Source of the DNA: JAMHWD01 sp035911135
Lineage (GTDB): Bacteria; Pseudomonadota; Alphaproteobacteria; Micavibrionales; Micavibrionaceae
Reading direction: 5' to 3'
Assembly (NCBI GenBank): GCA_035911135.1
Contig: JAMHWD010000018.1
Location: 124,001 to 188,000 of the forward strand
DNA: 64,000 bases
In this document: positions 60,224 to 64,000 of the stretch, in pieces
How positions within the stretch are numbered: position 1 is the stretch's first letter
How the letters are laid out: each line of letters opens with the position of its first letter
Made by a program: the position numbers and the translations under genes
Notes under the pieces: model-generated
What the model was told of the DNA's origin: nothing
What the model saw: only the letters and a program-made list of their open reading frames with translations
The model's database searches: none

Positions 60224-60664
60224 ATGCGTATTAAAGGTGAGTTGAAACAAATGTTCAGAGAGCTGCGCTATGACATGCGTCAGCTCTGGGGGAATGCGAC
60301 GGCAAAACCCATCAGTTTTGAACATCTGCCTGCCACTGATCGCCCCGGCGTTGAAGCCGTTTTTGACAATTTTCTCTCTGACGCCGCGCGCGGCTATTTT
60401 GACCCAGAGCATGAAAAATCATTCGGCCAGTTCCTGCGCGGACAGGGATTTGACAAATTCCAGATCAACCGCGCCGTTCAGGAATTTCGCGTGATCGCCG
60501 ATGAAGCCGCCGCCAGCGAACGCGAACGCCATGCCATCACACAAGGCCGTTACTGGAACGCACTGAAAGAACAACGCAACCGCGAAACATCGGCAATCGT
60601 CCCCACGCATATCCCGGCTGTTCCGGCACATGCCGCATCACCTTATACCCACGATCACGAATAA
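60224..60664 (+). CDS. Helical orphan upstream of pyrD
   Basis: 146 residues from the ATG at 60224, chosen for AAGGA five bases upstream; earlier in-frame ATGs at 60179 and 60206 lack one. Charged helices (LRYDMRQLWGNATAKP, INRAVQEFRVIADEAAASER) and a His-rich end HIPAVPAHAASPYTHDHE. No family recognised. Confidence 0.66.
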   Translation: MRIKGELKQMFRELRYDMRQLWGNATAKPISFEHLPATDRPGVEAVFDNFLSDAARGYFDPEHEKSFGQFLRGQGFDKFQINRAVQEFRVIADEAAASERERHAITQGRYWNALKEQRNRETSAIVPTHIPAVPAHAASPYTHDHE

Positions 60665-60710
60665 TCTTTTTCTTTGTCTGCACGGCCAGAATCCCTTAAC
60701 AATCTAAAGG

Positions 60711-61784
60711 ATGATGGATTATTACCGCAGCCTGAAACCGCTTTTGTTTCATATTGATCCCGAAACCGCCCATGGCATGGGAATCCGCGCCATGAAAATG
60801 GGCATGGTTCCGCCTGCCCCCTCCATCAACGACAAGGCACTGGAAGTTGCATTATGGGGATTGAAGTTTTCAAACCCCATCGGTCTATCTGCCGGGTTTG
60901 ACAAAAACGCCGAAGTTATCGGCCCCGCCCTGAAGCTGGGGTTCGGTTTTGTCGAGGCCGGAACCGTCACGCCCAAGCCCCAGGCCGGCAATCCGCGCCC
61001 GCGCGTTTTCCGCGACCCCGCGAACGAAGCCGTAATCAACCGCATGGGTTTCCCGAATGAAGGCGCAAGCGTTTTCAAGCGCAATCTGGAGCGTTTCCTG
61101 CGCCAATCTCAAAAACCATCCGGGATTATCGGCCTTAACATTGGAATGAACAAGGATCAGGCCGACCCCGCCAGCGATTACACCGCCCTTGTTCGTTTGC
61201 TAGGGCCGATGGCTGATTACCTGACGGTAAACATATCATCCCCGAATACGCCGGGCCTTCGCGATCTGCAAAAACGCGAACCGCTCACCGCCCTTTTGAA
61301 CGCCATCATGGAAACACGCCGTGAGACTTGCCCGGACAAACAGCCGCCCTTACTGGTGAAGCTTGCGCCGGATCTGACAATGGAACAACAAGAAGAACTT
61401 GCAGGCACGCTGATGGATTGTAAGGTCGATGGCGTGATCCTGACCAACACAACGCTCGATCGCCCGGACTATCTAAGCCCTGATTTCCGCGAACAAAAAG
61501 GCGGCCTGAGCGGCAAGCCGGTGCGCGAAAAATCCACCGCCCTGATCCGCAATTTTTATAAGCTTACTGATGGAAAACTGCCGATCATCGGTGTCGGCGG
61601 CATTTCAAGCGGCGCAGATGCCTATGAAAAGATCAAGGCCGGCGCGAGCCTTGTGCAGATTTATTCCGGCATGATTTTCAAAGGGCCGGGCCTTGCATAT
61701 GCCGCCAATACGGAATTGCTGAAACTGCTGCGTGCAGATGGATACACAACAATAAATGAAGCCGTTGGCGCTGATCACAAATAA
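60711..61784 (+). CDS. pyrD: Dihydroorotate dehydrogenase (quinone), class 2
   Basis: PyrD oxidises dihydroorotate to orotate with ubiquinone at the inner membrane in pyrimidine synthesis. 357 residues. N-terminal helices for quinone access (MDYYRSLKPLLFHIDPETAH), AGFDKNAEVIGPALKLGFGF, GTVTPKPQAGNPRPRVFRD, the catalytic-Ser motif VNISSPNTPGLRDLQ and GVGGISSGADAYEKI near the FMN site. The second ATG at 60714 is better spaced from AAGG and may be the start. Confidence 0.96.
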   Translation: MMDYYRSLKPLLFHIDPETAHGMGIRAMKMGMVPPAPSINDKALEVALWGLKFSNPIGLSAGFDKNAEVIGPALKLGFGFVEAGTVTPKPQAGNPRPRVFRDPANEAVINRMGFPNEGASVFKRNLERFLRQSQKPSGIIGLNIGMNKDQADPASDYTALVRLLGPMADYLTVNISSPNTPGLRDLQKREPLTALLNAIMETRRETCPDKQPPLLVKLAPDLTMEQQEELAGTLMDCKVDGVILTNTTLDRPDYLSPDFREQKGGLSGKPVREKSTALIRNFYKLTDGKLPIIGVGGISSGADAYEKIKAGASLVQIYSGMIFKGPGLAYAANTELLKLLRADGYTTINEAVGADHK

Positions 61785-61789
61785 AGGCC

Positions 61790-63151
61790 ATGAACAGGAA
61801 AACAGGCAATCATAACCACGCGATCGTCATATCGCTCCGACAGGCCGCGATAACGGCCTGTGTGTTTGTGGGCGCGCTGGCGCTGGCCGTTCTGGCTTTT
61901 ATCTCGCTGGAGCTCATGGGCATGCTGGCCGGATTTATGGCCATATGCGGCTTTATCGCCCTTGAGATACGCCGCCGCCAGAACTGGGAACTGGCATCGA
62001 GCTTCAAATTCAAAAATATGGCCGATAATCATGATGCGCTATCCCGCAGCGTCGCCCGCAACAAGCATGATATCAGTGTCTTGAAAGATAGCGTTGCGGC
62101 TCTGGCACAAGAAATGCCGCCAGCAGGGGCGCAAGCGCCGCAACAGGAACACGGCGAAGAATTTGCCTTCCTGAAACGCCTTTCTGAAACTGTTGAAAAA
62201 ATGGATGAGAGCCCGCGCGCGGCCAAGCCCGGCATGGCCAAAACTCAAGCACCCGAACCGCGGCCCATCACAGAGGAAGCCGAAGAAACCTATCGTCAGT
62301 CACCGCTGGCGGCCAATGATGATCCATTTTCCGAATACGCATCCTTGAGCGATATGGTGGTGCAAGAACTCCTCCATAGCGCAGTGCGGCAGGGGCGCAT
62401 TGATGTTTTTGCACAAGCCGTCGCACGCCTGCCTTCCCGAAAAGCGGCCGCCTATGAGCTTTTTGCCCGCATCCGCGCCCGCCCCGGCCTTTATATCCCG
62501 GCATCACGCTATATGGATGTAGCCAGGCAGGATAAACTTACCGCTGATATTGATGCGCTTTTATTAAATGCCTGCCTGAAATCAATTATGACACGGGCCA
62601 AGGATGATCAGGCCGCGCGTTTTTATATCAACATCGCGCCCTCCAGCCTTAAGAAACCAAAATTCATCAATACGCTTCTGGCCTTTGTCGCCCAGAACAA
62701 AACCATGGCCAAAACACTGGCTTTTGAAATGCCGGCCGTTGATTTTTCGAAGCTTTCAGCCGACACGCTGAAAATTATGGAAGGCCTTGCCAGATTGGGG
62801 TGCGGCTTTTCGATTGATCATGCCGAGAACCTTGAGTTCGATATCAGGCTTTTGCAAAAACTCAATATCCGCACGATCAAGATGCCCGCAGCTACCATCA
62901 TCGCCCATAGCCGGACCGAGCTGATGTTCACGGATCTCTGGCGCCTCAAGAACAAGTTAGAAGCCAATGGCGTGGCCGTGATTGCCGACCGCATCGAACG
63001 CGAGGAGGATTTGAAAGAGATTCTGGATCTGAACTTCAATTTCGGGCAAGGGTTTTTACTAGGAAAGCCGGATCTTCTGGGCGCGCATCGCCCCTTCGCC
63101 CATGCCAAGACTTACGCAAAACGTCAAGGCGTGCGGGAAACGTTTTCATGA
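61790..63151 (+). CDS. Membrane-anchored degenerate EAL-domain protein
   Basis: 453 residues. Two N-terminal membrane helices (about 13-55, AITACVFVGALALAVLAFIS and GMLAGFMAICGFIALEI), a linker with coiled coil, and a C-terminal EAL-like domain (about 200-440): YELFARIRARPGLYIPASRY (the EAL signature itself is lost), NIAPSSL, LAFEMP, GFSIDHAENLEFDI and FNFGQGFLLGKPDL. Key c-di-GMP hydrolysis residues are missing, so it is likely a binder or pseudo-enzyme rather than a phosphodiesterase. Overlaps the following gene (TGATG). Confidence 0.82.
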   Translation: MNRKTGNHNHAIVISLRQAAITACVFVGALALAVLAFISLELMGMLAGFMAICGFIALEIRRRQNWELASSFKFKNMADNHDALSRSVARNKHDISVLKDSVAALAQEMPPAGAQAPQQEHGEEFAFLKRLSETVEKMDESPRAAKPGMAKTQAPEPRPITEEAEETYRQSPLAANDDPFSEYASLSDMVVQELLHSAVRQGRIDVFAQAVARLPSRKAAAYELFARIRARPGLYIPASRYMDVARQDKLTADIDALLLNACLKSIMTRAKDDQAARFYINIAPSSLKKPKFINTLLAFVAQNKTMAKTLAFEMPAVDFSKLSADTLKIMEGLARLGCGFSIDHAENLEFDIRLLQKLNIRTIKMPAATIIAHSRTELMFTDLWRLKNKLEANGVAVIADRIEREEDLKEILDLNFNFGQGFLLGKPDLLGAHRPFAHAKTYAKRQGVRETFS

Positions 63152-64000
63152 TGCCCAATCCGCGCTCAAGCCACACGCCCCTGATTGCAGGCCTGTCGGA
63201 AATCGCCCAAAATTACGATCATTTCATCATTGATATTTTTGGCGTGATCCATGATGGCATCCGCCCTTTCCCGGATACAATCGCGACGTTGCGTTCCTTA
63301 AAAAACGCCGGCAAATCCATATGCCTGCTCTCCAATTCCCCGCGCCGGGCGCATGGTACGGCCGGACAGCTCAAGACCATGGGGATCGGGCGCGATATGT
63401 TCGATCATATCGTCACATCCGGCGAGACTACACATGAATATCTGCGCGAGCATCTGGCGAATGATATGATTGGCAAAAACTGCTGGTTTATCGATACCGG
63501 ATATGCGCGGGATATCGTGACCGGCCTGCCCCTTAATCTCGTGCACGGGCCAGACAAGGCCGATTTTATCCTGAACTCCATCCCCGGCACACAAAGCAGC
63601 GATGCCAAGGCTTTGCTGGACGATCTAAAACGTGCCGTATCCAAACGCCTGCCCATGATCTGCGCCAATCCCGATCTGGTGGTGAATATCGGCGATGAGC
63701 AATATGAATGCGCGGGCACATTCGCCAAAATATACGAGGATATGGGCGGAAGCGTTCTTTATCACGGCAAACCGCACGGCCCGGTTTATGATATCTGTTA
63801 TGATCTGCTGGGCCGCCCGGACAAATCCCGCATCTGCGCGATTGGCGATTCCCTGCATACCGATATTGCCGGGGCAAATGCCTTTGGGATTGATAGCGTG
63901 ATGAATCTGGTGGGCATTCACTGGGAAGAAGTGCAGATGGACCCCGCCCCGGGTAAGGCCGATATCGGTAAAATCCAGACCATGATCGCGAGCCAGAAAC
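63148..64000 (+). CDS. HAD-superfamily class IIA hydrolase (TIGR01459-like), 3' end beyond window
   Basis: 284 codons seen; the gene runs off the right edge. The HAD motif I is DIFGVIHDG (about 29-37; DxD-type nucleophile changed to D-I-F-G), motif II LLSNSPRRA (about 60-68), motif III lysine in YHGKPHGPVYD and motif IV AIGDSLHTDIAGANAFGIDS. This pattern matches the alphaproteobacterial TIGR01459 group of NagD-like phosphatases, with unknown substrate. Starts four bases inside the EAL gene (ATGA), so probably co-translated; an ATG at 63151 is an alternative start. Confidence 0.86.
   Translation, partial: MMPNPRSSHTPLIAGLSEIAQNYDHFIIDIFGVIHDGIRPFPDTIATLRSLKNAGKSICLLSNSPRRAHGTAGQLKTMGIGRDMFDHIVTSGETTHEYLREHLANDMIGKNCWFIDTGYARDIVTGLPLNLVHGPDKADFILNSIPGTQSSDAKALLDDLKRAVSKRLPMICANPDLVVNIGDEQYECAGTFAKIYEDMGGSVLYHGKPHGPVYDICYDLLGRPDKSRICAIGDSLHTDIAGANAFGIDSVMNLVGIHWEEVQMDPAPGKADIGKIQTMIASQK

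Noticed and set aside
1..64000. CRISPR arrays, tRNA/rRNA genes, insertion sequences, integrases, phage genes
   Set aside because: No regularly spaced direct repeats, transposase/integrase motifs or cloverleaf/rRNA sequences were noticed on reading. The only repeated elements are the short ones listed.

Overview
The window is almost entirely one polar-type flagellar supercluster of an alphaproteobacterium. The lineage is suggested by FliX, FlbD, FlbT, FlaF, a CtrA-type response regulator, a DUF6468 protein next to fliM, a MotE-type protein and a CheZ phosphatase. Moderate GC content with AT-rich intergenic DNA would suit a Micavibrio/Rhodospirillales-like genome. That placement is inferred from gene content only; no 16S gene or other decisive marker is present.

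Layout. 1-267 (minus): 5' end of queC. 339-5495 (minus): flhB, two tandem P-loop genes of unknown function, fliR, fliQ, fliE, flgC, flgB, read from a sigma-54-type promoter near 5547. 5566-7527 (plus): FlhB C-terminal-domain protein, a 77-residue protein, fliO, fliP. 7541-16793 (minus): fliL, fliM, DUF6468, motE-like, cheY, cheZ, a MotB-like protein lacking the channel aspartate, motB, and a 1028-residue periplasmic repeat protein. 17133-20483 (plus): flgF, flgG, flgA, flgH from a sigma-54 promoter. 20627-22594: a membrane-anchored orphan, dksA-like and fliX. 22884-31476 (plus): flgI, flgJ (rod-binding domain only), two FlgN-like helical proteins, fliK, flgD and two tandem hook-protein genes, behind a near-identical sigma-54 promoter. 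32133-33812: flagellin, flanked by two copies of an 85-bp double-hairpin repeat. 34039-37393: orphan, PCMT-like protein, flbT, flaF, flaG-like. 37763-42545: fliF, fliG, fliH, fliN, motA. 42542-51243: flbD, an orphan, flhA, flhF and flhG, with two antisense orphans. 51307-56472: a second FliK-like protein, a degenerate class III cyclase-like protein, fliJ and fliI. 56623-64000: two orphans, ctrA, a CtrA-box-associated orphan, pgsA, two orphans, pyrD, a degenerate EAL protein and a partial HAD phosphatase.

Together these genes supply the export gate and ATPase (FlhA, FlhB, FliOPQR, FliHIJ), basal body (FliF, FliE, FlgB/C/F/G/H/I/J/A), switch (FliG/M/N), stator (MotA, MotB, accessory proteins), hook (FlgD/FlgE/FliK), filament, placement (FlhF/FlhG), chemotaxis output (CheY, CheZ) and the regulatory tier CtrA, FliX-FlbD, sigma-54, with FlbT/FlaF controlling flagellin. 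flgK, flgL, fliD, fliS and the chemoreceptor/cheA genes are not in the window.

The least explained items are: the duplicated P-loop pair between fliR and flhB; the MotB paralogue without its proton-binding residue; the double-hairpin repeat pair around flagellin, with a compensatory base-pair change and one copy supplying a gene's C-terminus; three perfect DnaA boxes, all in flagellar intergenic regions; and degenerate signalling domains (cyclase, receiver-like, EAL) at the right end.
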